From Chryseobacterium sp. JM1 (GTDB lineage Bacteria; Bacteroidota; Bacteroidia; Flavobacteriales; Weeksellaceae), in NCBI RefSeq assembly GCF_000737715.1, contig NZ_JPRN01000004.1, positions 62,001-126,000 of the forward strand: 64,000 bases of DNA, written 5' to 3'. The notes beneath the pieces were generated by a model. The model was not told the origin of the DNA. It was given only the letters and a program-made list of their open reading frames with translations, and made no database searches. How positions within the stretch are numbered: the stretch's first letter is position 1; every line of letters starts with the position of its first letter. Both the position numbers and the translations under genes were made by a program. This document shows, piece by piece, positions 24,585 to 34,808 of the stretch.

Positions 24585-26449
24585 TATAATGATCTTGTAT
24601 TATTTTCCGGTGTATAATCCATAAAGATATCTCCGTCTAAAGTCACAGATTTCACTTTCTTTTTAATAGGAACGGTAAGATCTGTCTGTTTCTGGTTTTT
24701 CTCCCATATTCCGGGTGAGAAATGAAGCTTTTCCACAGATCCGTCTTCATAATTAAGCACCGCATCAAAAGGAATGGCGAATCCGCCTGCATTATCTACA
24801 TTTACGGTAAGAAGGTCATTAAGCTGTGAAGCTCCGGTCACTTTTAAATCAATATAATTATTGGTATAGAACCAGTTTTGAAAGAACCAGTTCAAATTTT
24901 TTCCCGAACCCGTATTCATTGAATTAAAATAATCCCATGGCACGGGATGCTTCCCGTTCCAGTTATCCATATAATGAAGAAGCGCTTTCTTGAACAGGTC
25001 ATCTCCTAAATAATCTTTCAATGCAAGATAAGAAAGAGATGCTTTTACATAAGAATTGTTTCCGTATCCCGCACCACTCACCTGAGTACTCATGGTAATA
25101 ACAGGTTGGTCCTGTTCAGCAGAAGGGTCTTTAATCCACTTTTTAACGCGGAAGTTTTTATAGAATTCTTTTGCTGCAGCTTCACCGTTTTCATCAATTC
25201 CAATAAGGTATTCAAGCGTAGTTGCCCAACCTTCATCCATAAAAGCATAACGGGTTTCATTAATGCCCATGTAAAAGGGAAAATAAGTGTGTGCAATTTC
25301 ATGATCAGCGGTAAGTCTTGCATCACGAAGATCGTCAGGAATGCTTGTATCATTGATCATCATAGGGTATTCCATATCAGCGTACCCCTGAATAGCAGTC
25401 ATCACATTATAAGGATACTCCACGCCCGGCCATTTTTTTGAAAACCAGTCCAGATTATAGCGCATCCAGTCTACATACTGTTCAAAATCTTTTGCTCCTG
25501 TTTTATAGGCTGACTGAACACTTGCTCTTTTTGATTTCAACTGAACACTCGCTGCGTCCCAAACATAATGGTTGCTTAGCGCAAAACAGAAATCTGTGAT
25601 ATGATTGGCTTTAAATTTCCAGACATTCCATTTATTAGGCTTGGTTACTTTTCCGGATCTCATTTCCTGCTCGGAAGCAATGTGGATCACTTTATCGCTT
25701 TTAAGAGAAGATTTATATCTTTTTAAATATTCCGGCTGAAGCACAGCATCCGGGTTCAAAAAATCCCCGGTGGCCCAAACCACAAAATTCTTTGGAGCAG
25801 AGATCGTAAAACTATAATCATTAAAGTCGTTATAAAACTCCTGTCTGTCCGAATGAGGAAGCATATCCCAACCATTGTAATCATCGTACACGGAAACCCT
25901 CGGGAAAGAATAGGCTACATAAAAAGTTTCAGGATCTATCTGTCCTTCTCTTCCACTCTGAACGGAAAGCGGATATTCCCATTCTATTTTGATCTCTGTT
26001 TTAGATCCGGCTTTAAGGGCTTTATTCAGTTTTACTTTTTCAACCGTTCCCCAGTCATCGCTGTTGATGGCATATTTTTCACCGTTTACAATGAAAGATT
26101 TGATGTGAAGACCTGAAGACAGGAAGTCTTTGGACACCGTTCCTGATCTCGGCGACTGTGGTTTGTGAAGGTTATTCACAAATCTGATGGCCAACTCATG
26201 AAGTTCGTCCGGACTGTTATTGGTATACGTGATGATTTCTTTTCCTGAAACGGTCTTCGTTCCGGCATCCACTTTTACATCAACATTATAAATTCCTTTA
26301 TTCTGCCAATAGTTTTTGCCCGGTGCACCGGAAATATCCCGGGTTCCCTTTTCATAGGCTTTTTTAATATTTCTCGGCATATAAAGCTCCTGTGCAGAAA
26401 CCTGCTGCATCGAAACAGTCACTGCCAGAGCATAAAGAAATCGTTTCAT
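24584..26449 (-). CDS. Secreted M1-family metallopeptidase
   Basis: A 621-residue protein with a signal peptide (about 1-20, ending QVSAQ). The N-terminal beta domain follows, then the gluzincin motif HEIAHTYFP (His383, His387) with the downstream FMDEGWATTLEYLIG giving the third ligand Glu. The family GAMEN exopeptidase motif is replaced by YADMEYPMM, as in Bacteroidota M1 relatives. It probably trims peptides in the periplasm or outside. A second M1 protein lies at 32304-34502; both share the AYWQN/NYWQN and YTNNSPD..  N-terminal segments. Confidence 0.9.
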   Translation of the reverse strand: MKRFLYALAVTVSMQQVSAQELYMPRNIKKAYEKGTRDISGAPGKNYWQNKGIYNVDVKVDAGTKTVSGKEIITYTNNSPDELHELAIRFVNNLHKPQSPRSGTVSKDFLSSGLHIKSFIVNGEKYAINSDDWGTVEKVKLNKALKAGSKTEIKIEWEYPLSVQSGREGQIDPETFYVAYSFPRVSVYDDYNGWDMLPHSDRQEFYNDFNDYSFTISAPKNFVVWATGDFLNPDAVLQPEYLKRYKSSLKSDKVIHIASEQEMRSGKVTKPNKWNVWKFKANHITDFCFALSNHYVWDAASVQLKSKRASVQSAYKTGAKDFEQYVDWMRYNLDWFSKKWPGVEYPYNVMTAIQGYADMEYPMMINDTSIPDDLRDARLTADHEIAHTYFPFYMGINETRYAFMDEGWATTLEYLIGIDENGEAAAKEFYKNFRVKKWIKDPSAEQDQPVITMSTQVSGAGYGNNSYVKASLSYLALKDYLGDDLFKKALLHYMDNWNGKHPVPWDYFNSMNTGSGKNLNWFFQNWFYTNNYIDLKVTGASQLNDLLTVNVDNAGGFAIPFDAVLNYEDGSVEKLHFSPGIWEKNQKQTDLTVPIKKKVKSVTLDGDIFMDYTPENNTRSL

Positions 26450-26599
26450 ATCTCTAATTTTTAAAAATAAGTATCAAAATTAGCGAAAATGTAACACCGG
26501 ACCGTTATTTCTTTTTATAATAATGTTTTATGGGTATTAGTTTTTTATAAATAAGAAAGGAAAATGGAAGTACTATTGGTCGCCAGGTTCAATGATTGA

Positions 26600-26643
26600 G
26601 AAACGTCAATTGTCAATTTTGCTACGCAAGTGAAATGTGAAAC
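26600..26643 (-). repeat. Family D intergenic repeat, copy 1
   Basis: On the minus strand: TTTCACATTTCACTTGCGTA then GCAAAATTGACAATTGACG. The core is TTGCG.AGCAAAATTGAC. An adjacent run of GAGTGTTT-like words (26650-26700, minus) also accompanies copy 3. The rest of 26450-26716 holds no gene. Confidence 0.65.
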
Positions 26644-26716
26644 CAAACTTATAACTCAAAAACACTCCCAAACCTTGAAACACTCCGACGCTCCCACTCC
26701 GTAAAACGAAACCCGA

Positions 26717-29089
26717 TTACAATCTATCCTGTTCATCCGTCTTCTTAATTGTTTTGGCATTCTTCACCGCCTGGTTTCCAAAATTGAATTTCAGTGAAAG
26801 CGTAAATCCCTGTGTGTCTCCGTAGTCCAAGAAGTAATTGTCCTGATTGGCATATTTCGTACTGATCTTCTGCCCCATGGTTCTGAAAATATCATTGACA
26901 ATAAATGAGGCTTCCAGTTTTTTATTAAAGAATTTACGGTTCATCACGAAATAAGCAGACCATGCGCTGGAGATCGTAAAAGTTCCCTGTATTCCCGGTG
27001 AATAGTATTTGTGCCCTACCTCCATTTTCCAGTCATTGCTTTTATCCAAAGTAACCGCTGTAGAAACATTCGATACCCAGTTCCACACTTTATTTTTATA
27101 CAGAAGATCATCCGTTCCTTTGAAATAATTTTCGTTGTGTTCCAGATTTTCAGAAAGAATAAGCGTCCACCATGGTTTGATTTGGAAACTCTTGTACAGA
27201 CTTGCTCCAAAGGCCTGCCCTTTTTCAATATTGGTAAAGTAATATATAAGACTATTTGTGCTTGGTTCCTGATACGAAATTTCCATAGACGGATAAATTT
27301 CTTTCCGGTAGTACATATCCAGATTCCAGCCTTTCCACGAATACGTAAGATTCAGGTTATGAATGATGGTGGCTTTCAGTTTCGGATCTCCCTGATAATA
27401 GGAAAATAAATTATAATACGATTTCGCCGGATTCAGCCATGAATAAGACGGTCTGCTAATTCTTTTTCCGTAAGAAAACCCGAATTCATGCTTACTTTCT
27501 GTAGTATATTGGGCATAAAATGTAGGGAAAAGATTCCAATAATTGTTTTTATTCCGTTCATAAGGCTCGGAAACGACACCTTCCAGATCTGTCATTTCTG
27601 CACGGAGCCCTCCTTTAAAATTCCACTTTCCGAGATTGTAAGCCAGTGAAGAATAGACTGCGAAATTATGTTCTTTGTAATCAAACAGACTGCTTTTTTC
27701 AGGACGCAGTTGCATCATTCCGCTTTCATTGTCAGAAAAATCCAGTCCGCTTGTTGTTTTCACAAAACTGTATTTCATTCCCGATTCCACCTCCAGTTTT
27801 TTATCTTTCCACTGATAATCGACCTGTGTAGAATACAATTTAACATCAGCTTTATTCCGGGTAAAGAAATTATCATCCCTCGGTGTCTCACCAGCAAAAT
27901 TCAGATGGGTAAGCACATTTTGGTATTTATCCACATTGTTTCCGGTAAAATAACTGATCCACGAAAGGCTGCTTTTCCTGTTCAGTTTACGGTCTATCTG
28001 AAAGCTCAGTGAATTATTGATTGTTCTGGACTGATGATCATTAATCGTTGTATAATTAGACTCAGCCATATCCTGACTGTTGTAGATCAGCGTAGGCACC
28101 ACATAAGTTCCAAAAGATTTCGGACTGAAGTATCCTGAGTAATTCAGACTCATATTGGTCAGACTGTCAATTTCATACTCCGCGTTGAAATTAAGGGTAT
28201 TCTGCGCATTATTTTTATCTTTCCGGTTCATGGTGCTCACCCATCTGGTCTGGCTTTCCTGATAATTGACGAAATCAGTTCCCTCACGGTAATAGGTTCC
28301 GAAACCTCTGTAATAGCTCCCCATTAATGAAAGTTTATCTTTTTTATAATATTGGGAGATTCCTGCCACTCCTTTTGCATATTGGGTCTGAACATATTTT
28401 GAGGAAACAATTCCGCGGTAGCCTTCAATCTTATTTTTCTTCATGACGATATTGAGGACTGCGCTGCCGGAGGCTTCATATTTTGCAGGCGGATTGGTAA
28501 TCACTTCTACGGATTTGATTTCGTCTCCCTGGGTATTTTCAAGAAAGTTTTTGAGCTCATCCCCGGTCAGCATTACTTTTTTATCATTGATGGTTACCAA
28601 AATCCCCGTCCCTCCTTTGATGGCAATCACATCATTATTGATCGTTACATTGGGTGTTTTCTTTAAGATTTCCCACGCATTGAGTGAAGAAACATTGCTG
28701 TTTTCCACATTGAATTCCAGGCGGTCTACTTTTCTGGTGACTACCGGTTTCTGCTTAGTCATTACGACAGCTTCTATTTCCTGGGTTTCTTTCTTAAGGA
28801 TGATTTTTAAAAGTTCGTTTTCCTTTTGCAGATCTACCATCTTCTCAAATGGAGCATAATCCGTTTTATTGACGGCTATTTTTATGGAATCACCCGAGAT
28901 CCCTTCTACACTGAAATAACCGTTTTGATCAGTTTTCAGTGTTTTGATCAGTTCATTTTTTAAATTATAAACGGTGATATCCGCGGAAGATATTTTGCTA
29001 CTCCCGGTATCCGTCACAGAACCTTTAATAATCTTCGTCTGGGCCGACAGCATTATTGGAAACAGCAGTAAAAGAAAAACTTTATACAT
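26717..29089 (-). CDS. Outer-membrane beta-barrel protein with CarboxypepD_reg-like domain (TonB-dependent receptor-like)
   Basis: A 790-residue protein when started at the ATG at 29087-29089 (YKVFLLLLFPIMLSAQ signal peptide); the frame extends 15 codons further but without a signal. Residues about 20-100 form a carboxypeptidase-regulatory-like domain (IKGSVTDTGSSKISSADITV), then a plug-like region (RLEFNVENSNVSSLNAWEILKKTPNVTI), then a beta-barrel typical of the OMP_b-brl_3 group (YTTESKHEFGFSYGKRISRPSYS, DYGDTQGFTLSLKFNFG). The substrate is unknown; no SusD-like partner lies nearby. It is divergent from an OmpR-type two-component pair whose upstream region carries regular direct repeats, so regulation by that pair is likely. 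Confidence 0.85.
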   Translation of the reverse strand: MYKVFLLLLFPIMLSAQTKIIKGSVTDTGSSKISSADITVYNLKNELIKTLKTDQNGYFSVEGISGDSIKIAVNKTDYAPFEKMVDLQKENELLKIILKKETQEIEAVVMTKQKPVVTRKVDRLEFNVENSNVSSLNAWEILKKTPNVTINNDVIAIKGGTGILVTINDKKVMLTGDELKNFLENTQGDEIKSVEVITNPPAKYEASGSAVLNIVMKKNKIEGYRGIVSSKYVQTQYAKGVAGISQYYKKDKLSLMGSYYRGFGTYYREGTDFVNYQESQTRWVSTMNRKDKNNAQNTLNFNAEYEIDSLTNMSLNYSGYFSPKSFGTYVVPTLIYNSQDMAESNYTTINDHQSRTINNSLSFQIDRKLNRKSSLSWISYFTGNNVDKYQNVLTHLNFAGETPRDDNFFTRNKADVKLYSTQVDYQWKDKKLEVESGMKYSFVKTTSGLDFSDNESGMMQLRPEKSSLFDYKEHNFAVYSSLAYNLGKWNFKGGLRAEMTDLEGVVSEPYERNKNNYWNLFPTFYAQYTTESKHEFGFSYGKRISRPSYSWLNPAKSYYNLFSYYQGDPKLKATIIHNLNLTYSWKGWNLDMYYRKEIYPSMEISYQEPSTNSLIYYFTNIEKGQAFGASLYKSFQIKPWWTLILSENLEHNENYFKGTDDLLYKNKVWNWVSNVSTAVTLDKSNDWKMEVGHKYYSPGIQGTFTISSAWSAYFVMNRKFFNKKLEASFIVNDIFRTMGQKISTKYANQDNYFLDYGDTQGFTLSLKFNFGNQAVKNAKTIKKTDEQDRL

Positions 29090-29160
29090 AATTAATTCTG
29101 AAAAGCATGGATGTGACTCTGCTTTCCGGTTCAAAATTCAGTATTTACAGAGAGAATTTC

Positions 29161-29223
29161 GGTTAATGGAAGGTTAATGATGGGTTAATGCCAGCAAGGG
29201 GAAGCCTAAAGTTTTTATCTTTG
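29161..29223 (+). promoter_or_regulatory. Three GGTTAATG direct repeats and -7 box before the first OmpR-type kinase gene
   Basis: GGTTAATG occurs at 29161-29168, 29172-29179 and 29183-29190, an exact 11-base spacing on one strand, which is the binding geometry of OmpR-family regulators. TATCTTTG at 29216-29223 is a full -7 box without a -33 element, as expected for an activated promoter. It lies only five bases before the ATG. Confidence 0.7.
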
Positions 29224-29228
29224 TTTCA

Positions 29229-30545
29229 ATGATCACCAAAAGCAAAAATCTTATTGCTCTTTTCGCTGCCCTGTTCCTGCTTCTGCTTGGGATACAGGCT
29301 TATTTTATGTACAAGACGTATCAGGTAAAGGAACGGGAGATTTACAGAGATGTTCATGCAAGACTTACCAACTATACCGACAGACTGGAAGATTTGGGTG
29401 GTATCAAAAGCAGAACAGATGATACTATTCAGAAGATCTTAATCCGATATCATGATAAAAAGATCAGTAAAAAAGATTTTCTGGAGTACTTTAAAAAAAA
29501 CAGAAAGGAAAATGAAAAGCATCTCAGCGACTACGTAGATGCCAGTTTTAAAAAAGAAGGCTATAAAATTGCCACCAAAACAGAATACATTTCCATCATT
29601 TATATTCCTGACAGCACCCGCCTGATTGATCAGCCAATCACCCTATATGAAACCCGAAATAAAGTTTCCAATCCTAAAATCTCCAATACAGGGAAATGGG
29701 AAACTACATCACGATCCACGACTAATGATGACACTCCCGGCAGAAATGACTCTTTTATCCTGAAAAGCAATACCGGTTTCGAGATTTTAAATATCAAAAC
29801 CATCATATTTAAAGAGCTTGCTCTGCTCACCATATGCTGTGCTGCCATCCTTGCCAGTGTACTCTTACTTTATATTTTCACCGTTAAAAATCTAGCCCGC
29901 CAGCAGAAACAGGTAGAAGTTCTCCACACTGTTGTGGATAATATTTCCCATGAATTTAAAACGCCGATCGCCACTTTAAAAATAGCCTCAAAAACTTTAA
30001 AAAAAGAATGGAATCCTGAAACACTGCCCCTCATCGACCGGCAGATCAACCGTCTGGAAAACCTGATGATTCAGCTCCACAAAGACGAAACTTCTGAGGA
30101 AACTCTTTCCATACAACTGGAAGACTGGAACTTTTTTGTAGAGGATCTGGCTTTTACTTATCCACAAACCAACTTTGATTTGTCCAATAAAGTCACAGAA
30201 GAACTTCCTTTTGATCATCATCTTATGGAAACCCTCATCAAAAATTTATGTGAGAACAGTGTAAAATATGGAGCTTCCGATGTGAAAATCAATATCAGCA
30301 ATTCACTTCAAATCCTTAAAATAGAAATTAGCGACAACGGCTGCGGCATTGAGAAAAAGGAACTTGCCCACATTTTTGAAAAATTCTACAGAATCCAGGC
30401 TAATAATATTCACAATACCAAGGGATTGGGACTGGGGCTTTATTTTGTGAAAAAGATCGTCACGAAATACGGTGGCAATATAGAAGTTTCCAGCCTTCCT
30501 AAAACCGAAACGACCTTTAAAATATCTGTTCCGTATGAAAACTAA
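29229..30545 (+). CDS. Sensor histidine kinase (HisKA/HATPase)
   Basis: A 438-residue protein. TM1 is at about 10-30 and TM2 at about 197-220 (LALLTICCAAILASVLLLYI); the 165-residue segment between them is the extracytoplasmic sensor, rich in charged helices and without a domain that I recognise. The H box is NISHEFKTPIATLK, the N box NLCENSVKYG, and the G boxes ISDNGCGI and TKGLGLGLYFVKKI. It overlaps the response regulator gene by 11 bases. The outer-membrane protein gene runs divergently. Confidence 0.93.
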   Translation: MITKSKNLIALFAALFLLLLGIQAYFMYKTYQVKEREIYRDVHARLTNYTDRLEDLGGIKSRTDDTIQKILIRYHDKKISKKDFLEYFKKNRKENEKHLSDYVDASFKKEGYKIATKTEYISIIYIPDSTRLIDQPITLYETRNKVSNPKISNTGKWETTSRSTTNDDTPGRNDSFILKSNTGFEILNIKTIIFKELALLTICCAAILASVLLLYIFTVKNLARQQKQVEVLHTVVDNISHEFKTPIATLKIASKTLKKEWNPETLPLIDRQINRLENLMIQLHKDETSEETLSIQLEDWNFFVEDLAFTYPQTNFDLSNKVTEELPFDHHLMETLIKNLCENSVKYGASDVKINISNSLQILKIEISDNGCGIEKKELAHIFEKFYRIQANNIHNTKGLGLGLYFVKKIVTKYGGNIEVSSLPKTETTFKISVPYEN

Positions 30546-31218
30546 GATTCTTTTAGCAGAAGACGACCCCGATTTCGGGATGATCCTGAAACAGTATCTG
30601 GAGCTGGAGGATTTTGAAGTCACCTGGTTTCAGAATCCGGAGGAAATCGTATGTCTTTTAAGCACTGATTTCCATTTTCATATCGGAATTCTGGATATTA
30701 TGATGCCTTCCATTGACGGTTTTTCTTTAGCCAAAATGATCTTAAAGGAGAAAAATAATTTCCCTCTGCTTTTCCTCACGGCTAAGAATCAGAAAATAGA
30801 CCGTCTGATGGGCCTGAAGATCGGAGCGGATGATTATATTGCCAAACCCTGCGATCCGGAAGAGCTGGTGTTGAGAATTAAAAACATCCTTAAGAGAACC
30901 CAACCTAATGCCACGGTGAAGATCAAAATCGGGGATTATTATTTTGATACAGAAAAACTGTTACTTTCCCATCCTGAAGGCAATGTACGCCTTACGATCA
31001 GGGAACGGGAACTTCTTCTGTATCTTCTGAAATACAATGGCACCATGATCAAAAGGGATGATATTCTGGATAACCTTTGGGAAACGAACGATTATTTCAC
31101 GGGAAGAAGCCTTGATGTATTTATCAGCCGTCTGCGGAAATATTTCATGAATGATCCCCAAATAAAAATCCAATCCCTGAGAGGAATTGGATTTGAAGTT
31201 GATTTTCCGTTGACTTAA
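30535..31218 (+). CDS. OmpR-family response regulator
   Basis: A 227-residue protein. The receiver has AEDDPDFG, the phosphoacceptor in IGILDIMMPSIDGF, and Lys in DDYIAKPCDPEEL. The C-terminal winged helix has LTIRERELLLYLLKYNGTMI and GRSLDVFISRLRKYF. It is the partner of the kinase it overlaps. The likely target is its own operon and the divergent outer-membrane protein through the GGTTAATG repeats. It converges on the next gene with only seven bases between the stops. Confidence 0.94.
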   Translation: MKTKILLAEDDPDFGMILKQYLELEDFEVTWFQNPEEIVCLLSTDFHFHIGILDIMMPSIDGFSLAKMILKEKNNFPLLFLTAKNQKIDRLMGLKIGADDYIAKPCDPEELVLRIKNILKRTQPNATVKIKIGDYYFDTEKLLLSHPEGNVRLTIRERELLLYLLKYNGTMIKRDDILDNLWETNDYFTGRSLDVFISRLRKYFMNDPQIKIQSLRGIGFEVDFPLT

Positions 31219-31225
31219 ACTAGAA

Positions 31226-32059
31226 TTAATACGAAAGCTCTGCCAATACCGGAAAATGATCCGACGGATACAGCAGGTTTTCTCTTCTGTCATTGATATG
31301 TCTCTGGGACTTTATTCTAAAACCTTTCACGAAAATATAATCGATTCTGTCTTTTGGAACTTCATTGACATTGAAACCTGTGAATGTTCCTTTGGGTCCA
31401 TAAGGTTTAGTCTGTGAATGGTAAAAACTATCATCCAGATTCTTTGAAAGAATTTTTATCGGCTCGGAATCTTCCGTTAAATTAAAGTCACCCGTTAAAG
31501 TGACAGGAAGATTTTTAGGATTCATTTCTTTGATCTTTTTCAGAATAAGTTCGGAGGATTTCACTCTCGCTACATTTCCGATATGATCAAAATGAAGGCT
31601 CATCGCCAGGAATTCTTTTTTTGATTTTTTATCTTTAAAAAACGCATAGGTACAGATTCTGTTAAGCGCAGCATCCCACCCTCTGGAAGGTATTTCCGGT
31701 GTTTCCGAAAGCCAGAATGTTCCGGATTTTACGACCTGCAGTCTGTTCGTATCATAAAAAATAGCTGAAAATTCTCCTTTTTCTTTTCCGTCATCTCTTC
31801 CTACACCTACATATTCGTAATTCTTAAGGCCTGCTTTTATATCTTTCATCTGCTCGGGAAGCGCTTCCTGAACGCCAAAATAATCGGGGTGATAATAATT
31901 TAATAAATCCACAGCATCCTGTTTTCTTTCCGTCCAGGCATTTTCTTTATCTGAAGTCACCTGCAACCTGATATTGAAACTCATCACTTTAAGATCCTGC
32001 GAAAATCCCAATGCAAAAAACAACAGGGATAAGATTGAAAATCTGAAATTCATTGTCAT
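31226..32059 (-). CDS. Secreted endonuclease/exonuclease/phosphatase-fold protein
   Basis: A 277-residue protein with a signal peptide (ends ALGFSQ). EEP-fold landmarks in order: LKVMSFNIRL, DYFGVQEALPEQ (Glu metal ligand), SLHFDHIGN, TGDFNLTEDSEP (Asp/Asn) and DRIDYIFVKG, and a final YPSDHFPVLAEL (Asp-His). The family includes sphingomyelinase-like phosphodiesterases and DNases; the substrate is not clear. A second ATG two codons downstream is equally possible. Confidence 0.88.
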   Translation of the reverse strand: MTMNFRFSILSLLFFALGFSQDLKVMSFNIRLQVTSDKENAWTERKQDAVDLLNYYHPDYFGVQEALPEQMKDIKAGLKNYEYVGVGRDDGKEKGEFSAIFYDTNRLQVVKSGTFWLSETPEIPSRGWDAALNRICTYAFFKDKKSKKEFLAMSLHFDHIGNVARVKSSELILKKIKEMNPKNLPVTLTGDFNLTEDSEPIKILSKNLDDSFYHSQTKPYGPKGTFTGFNVNEVPKDRIDYIFVKGFRIKSQRHINDRRENLLYPSDHFPVLAELSY

Positions 32060-32181
32060 ATGTTTAAATTACAATAACAAAAATAGAACATCTTTCTGAG
32101 AGGTGGTGGAGGTTTGTGTTAATTTTAGGGAAGTGATGAATGATGAGTTATGAGTTTTGTGATAGAAAACCCAGAGTTGGG

Positions 32182-32224
32182 GAATTTCACATTTCACTTG
32201 TGCAGCAAAATTAACAATGCACGT
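32182..32224 (+). repeat. Family D intergenic repeat, copy 2
   Basis: AATTTCACATTTCACTTGTG then CAGCAAAATTAACAATGCAC. It is preceded by GAATGATGAGTTATGAGTTT-type words (32137-32160). Confidence 0.6.
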
Positions 32225-32244
32225 CTATCTCTCTTCCTTACTCA

Positions 32245-32280
32245 TAAAAAAAAACCTGAACTTCAAATGAAGTTCAGGCC
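32245..32280 (-). terminator. Terminator of the second M1 peptidase gene
   Basis: CCTGAACTTC and GAAGTTCAGG (32255-32264 and 32269-32278) form a perfect 10-bp stem with a four-base loop. On the minus strand nine T follow. Confidence 0.92.
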
Positions 32281-32303
32281 TCTCAATAGGAATAAGCTAT
32301 GTT

Positions 32304-34502
32304 TTAGTCTTTCGTAAATTTATATTCTCTTCCGCCCTGCTTAAAGGCAACGTCTTTTTTATCTTTACTGAAAACAAGTGTTATTTCACCTTCTTCAAAA
32401 GTAAACTGATTATTTCCTGCATAATCAATTGGAAATTCCTGCTGGTCACCAATTTTAGTATAAATCTGTCCATTTTTATCTGACAAAACCAACTTAACCG
32501 ATGTTCCTTTCATAGAATAAGTTCCTGTAAAATCTTTTGCATTGATCTTTTCAACAGGTTTTGCCTGTGCTGAAGTCCATACGTTGTTTTTTGCATTCAC
32601 ATCAGGAATCATAGAATCCGGATCCAGCATCACCTCATCAATTTCTTTAGTTGAGTTTACTTTAAGCAACCATTCCGTGTTACGTTTCCAAACTTCAACC
32701 GGGATTTTCATGATCTGTTTTGTCCCGTCTTTGAATTTCACCTGAACCGTCGTTGGCATCGGCAGCTGACCAAGGTTTTCAACAATGATCTGAGCTCCGT
32801 TCTTAAAGTCGCCATTCACATATTTCACATCTTTTACAGACTGATCGATTTTCCATTTATTGATGAACCATCCTCTCCAGAACCAGTTCAGTTCTTCTCC
32901 TGAAACATTTTCCATCGTATGGAAGAAATCCCATGGTGTAGGATGTTTGAAAGCCCACCTGTCGATATACGTTTTAAAAGCTTTGTCAAATTTCTCAGGA
33001 CCTAAAATGGTTTCTCTTAAAATCTGCAGTCCCATTCCTGGCTTGTAGTAAGCCAAAGCTCCAATGCTTCTTTCTTTCATATTATCAGGACCCACCATGA
33101 TCGGCTCAAGATTATCTCCCATCATAAAACCTCCGGCTCTCGCAATATTTTTCTTGCTATAGTATTCTCCGTTGTTAAAAGCCTTTGTGGATAACTCGTT
33201 GATAAAGGTATTGAAGCCTTCATCCATCCAGGCAAACAGCCTTTCATTCGAACCTACGATCATTGGGAACCAGTTGTGCCCGAACTCATGATCTGTAACT
33301 CCCCAAAGATCTTCACCTGCAGAATCCATATGACAGAACACAATTCCCGGATATTCCATTCCACCTTCATTTCCTGCTACATTGGTAGCTGCCGGATAAG
33401 TGTATTCGTACCATTTCTGAGAATAATGTTCAATGGCTGCCTTCGTATATTCTGTAGATCTTCCCCACGCTTTTTCGCCTGCACTTTCTGCAGGATAAGC
33501 TGATATAGCTACAGATTTTTTACCACTTGGAAGGTTTATTTTTGCAGCATCCAGAATAAATGCAGGTGATGAAGCCCATGCAAAATCACGGGTCTGATCT
33601 ATTTTAAATTTCCATGTTTTAGTCCCTGAAGCCTGGTTTTTCCCAATCTCAGATTCCGGACGGATCAATACTGTTTTATCACTGTTTCTTGCCTGTTCCC
33701 AACGGTTATTTTCTTCTTTGCTGTAAACCTCTTTATAGTTTAAAAGCTCTCCGGATGCTACCACATAATGGTTGGCAGGCACTGTAATATTCGCAGAAAT
33801 ATGCCCATATTCCAGATAAAACTCTGATGCTCCAACGTAAGGAAGCGTGTTCCAGCCCATCACGTCATCGTATACACACATTCTTGGATACCATTGGGCT
33901 ATGGTAAATACTTTCCCATTTTTCGTTTTCTGAACGCCCATTCTGTCGGATCCGTATTCAGGAGAAACAAAGGTATACTCGATTTTAATTTTAGCAACAC
34001 CGCCTTTAGATTTCAGTTCTTTCGGAAGATCAATCTGCATTCTGGTATCCGTAATCGTATATTTTACGTCTTTACCATCCAGTTTCACAGATTTAATTTT
34101 ATAACCGCCTTCCAGTTCTTCACCGTGAGCTCCGTTTCTGCTTCCTGATGGAGGAACAACCGCATTTCCACGGGAATCTTTTGCAAATAAATTCTGATCA
34201 AGCTGCAGCCAGAGGAAACCCAGTTGGTCCGGACTGTTATTGGTATAAGTGATATCAGCCGTTCCGGTGATTTCATTTTTCGCTTCGTTAAGGCTTACAT
34301 TCAGATCATAATCTGCTGAATTCTGCCAGTACGCATGTCCCGGCTGTCCGCTTGCAGAACGGGTTTCCGTCCCGGTTTGAGGATAAAAGAAAGGTTTGAA
34401 TGCCTCTACATAACTGTATTTCGGTGTTTCCTGTGCTAAAGCAGATCCTGAAAAAAGGAATATGGCCGCTGCTGCCACAAGGCCTGGAAGTTTATAATTC
34501 AT
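32304..34502 (-). CDS. Secreted M1-family metallopeptidase, second copy
   Basis: A 732-residue protein with a signal peptide (ends GSALAQ). The zinc motif is [10 protein letters not shown] (His405, His409), and [15 protein letters not shown] gives the third ligand. The exopeptidase-type motif [10 protein letters not shown] precedes it. A C-terminal extension of about 120 residues, including a small beta domain ([19 protein letters not shown]), distinguishes it from the M1 protein at 24584-26449. It is likely periplasmic or surface-located. Single gene with its own terminator. Confidence 0.92.
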   Translation of the reverse strand: MNYKLPGLVAAAAIFLFSGSALAQETPKYSYVEAFKPFFYPQTGTETRSASGQPGHAYWQNSADYDLNVSLNEAKNEITGTADITYTNNSPDQLGFLWLQLDQNLFAKDSRGNAVVPPSGSRNGAHGEELEGGYKIKSVKLDGKDVKYTITDTRMQIDLPKELKSKGGVAKIKIEYTFVSPEYGSDRMGVQKTKNGKVFTIAQWYPRMCVYDDVMGWNTLPYVGASEFYLEYGHISANITVPANHYVVASGELLNYKEVYSKEENNRWEQARNSDKTVLIRPESEIGKNQASGTKTWKFKIDQTRDFAWASSPAFILDAAKINLPSGKKSVAISAYPAESAGEKAWGRSTEYTKAAIEHYSQKWYEYTYPAATNVAGNEGGMEYPGIVFCHMDSAGEDLWGVTDHEFGHNWFPMIVGSNERLFAWMDEGFNTFINELSTKAFNNGEYYSKKNIARAGGFMMGDNLEPIMVGPDNMKERSIGALAYYKPGMGLQILRETILGPEKFDKAFKTYIDRWAFKHPTPWDFFHTMENVSGEELNWFWRGWFINKWKIDQSVKDVKYVNGDFKNGAQIIVENLGQLPMPTTVQVKFKDGTKQIMKIPVEVWKRNTEWLLKVNSTKEIDEVMLDPDSMIPDVNAKNNVWTSAQAKPVEKINAKDFTGTYSMKGTSVKLVLSDKNGQIYTKIGDQQEFPIDYAGNNQFTFEEGEITLVFSKDKKDVAFKQGGREYKFTKD

Positions 34503-34537
34503 TGGGTATAATTTATACTATTTCTGTGATAAGTTAT

Positions 34538-34575
34538 AAAAAAACCCGGAATCGTTACAAGTCCGGGCTATTTTT
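34538..34575 (-). terminator. Terminator-like hairpin between the SDR gene and the M1 gene
   Basis: CCCGGA (34545-34550) and TCCGGG (34562-34567) with an 11-base loop, followed on the minus strand by seven T. It would end minus-strand transcripts coming from the SDR gene. Confidence 0.7.
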
Positions 34576-34700
34576 ATAAAAATTTTAATGAATTGAAGTT
34601 CTAAGTGGGTTTGAGAGTCAGAGTGTTTGAGTGTTTGAGAGTTTCGAGAGATGCATATTTGAGTCTTGTCTCATGTCTAAAAACTCATATTTACCAAAAA

Positions 34701-34745
34701 ATCATCATTCACTTACGAAGTAAAATTGACGATTAACGTTTCTCT
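34701..34745 (+). repeat. Family D intergenic repeat, copy 3
   Basis: ATCATCATTCACTTACGAAG then TAAAATTGACGATTAACGTTTC. The preceding 34612-34660 is a run of GAGTGTTTGAGTGTTTGAGA words. The rest of this 300-base spacer has no gene. Confidence 0.65.
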
Positions 34746-34808
34746 TGGAGTCTCAATATCTTCCCTCTTCCAGTTTCAGGCTTCCTGCCTTCTTCAACTA
34801 AAAATATT

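Noticed and set aside
28443..28859. 138-codon plus-strand frame opposite the outer-membrane protein gene
   Set aside because: Shadow of the conserved plug and regulatory-domain coding sequence.
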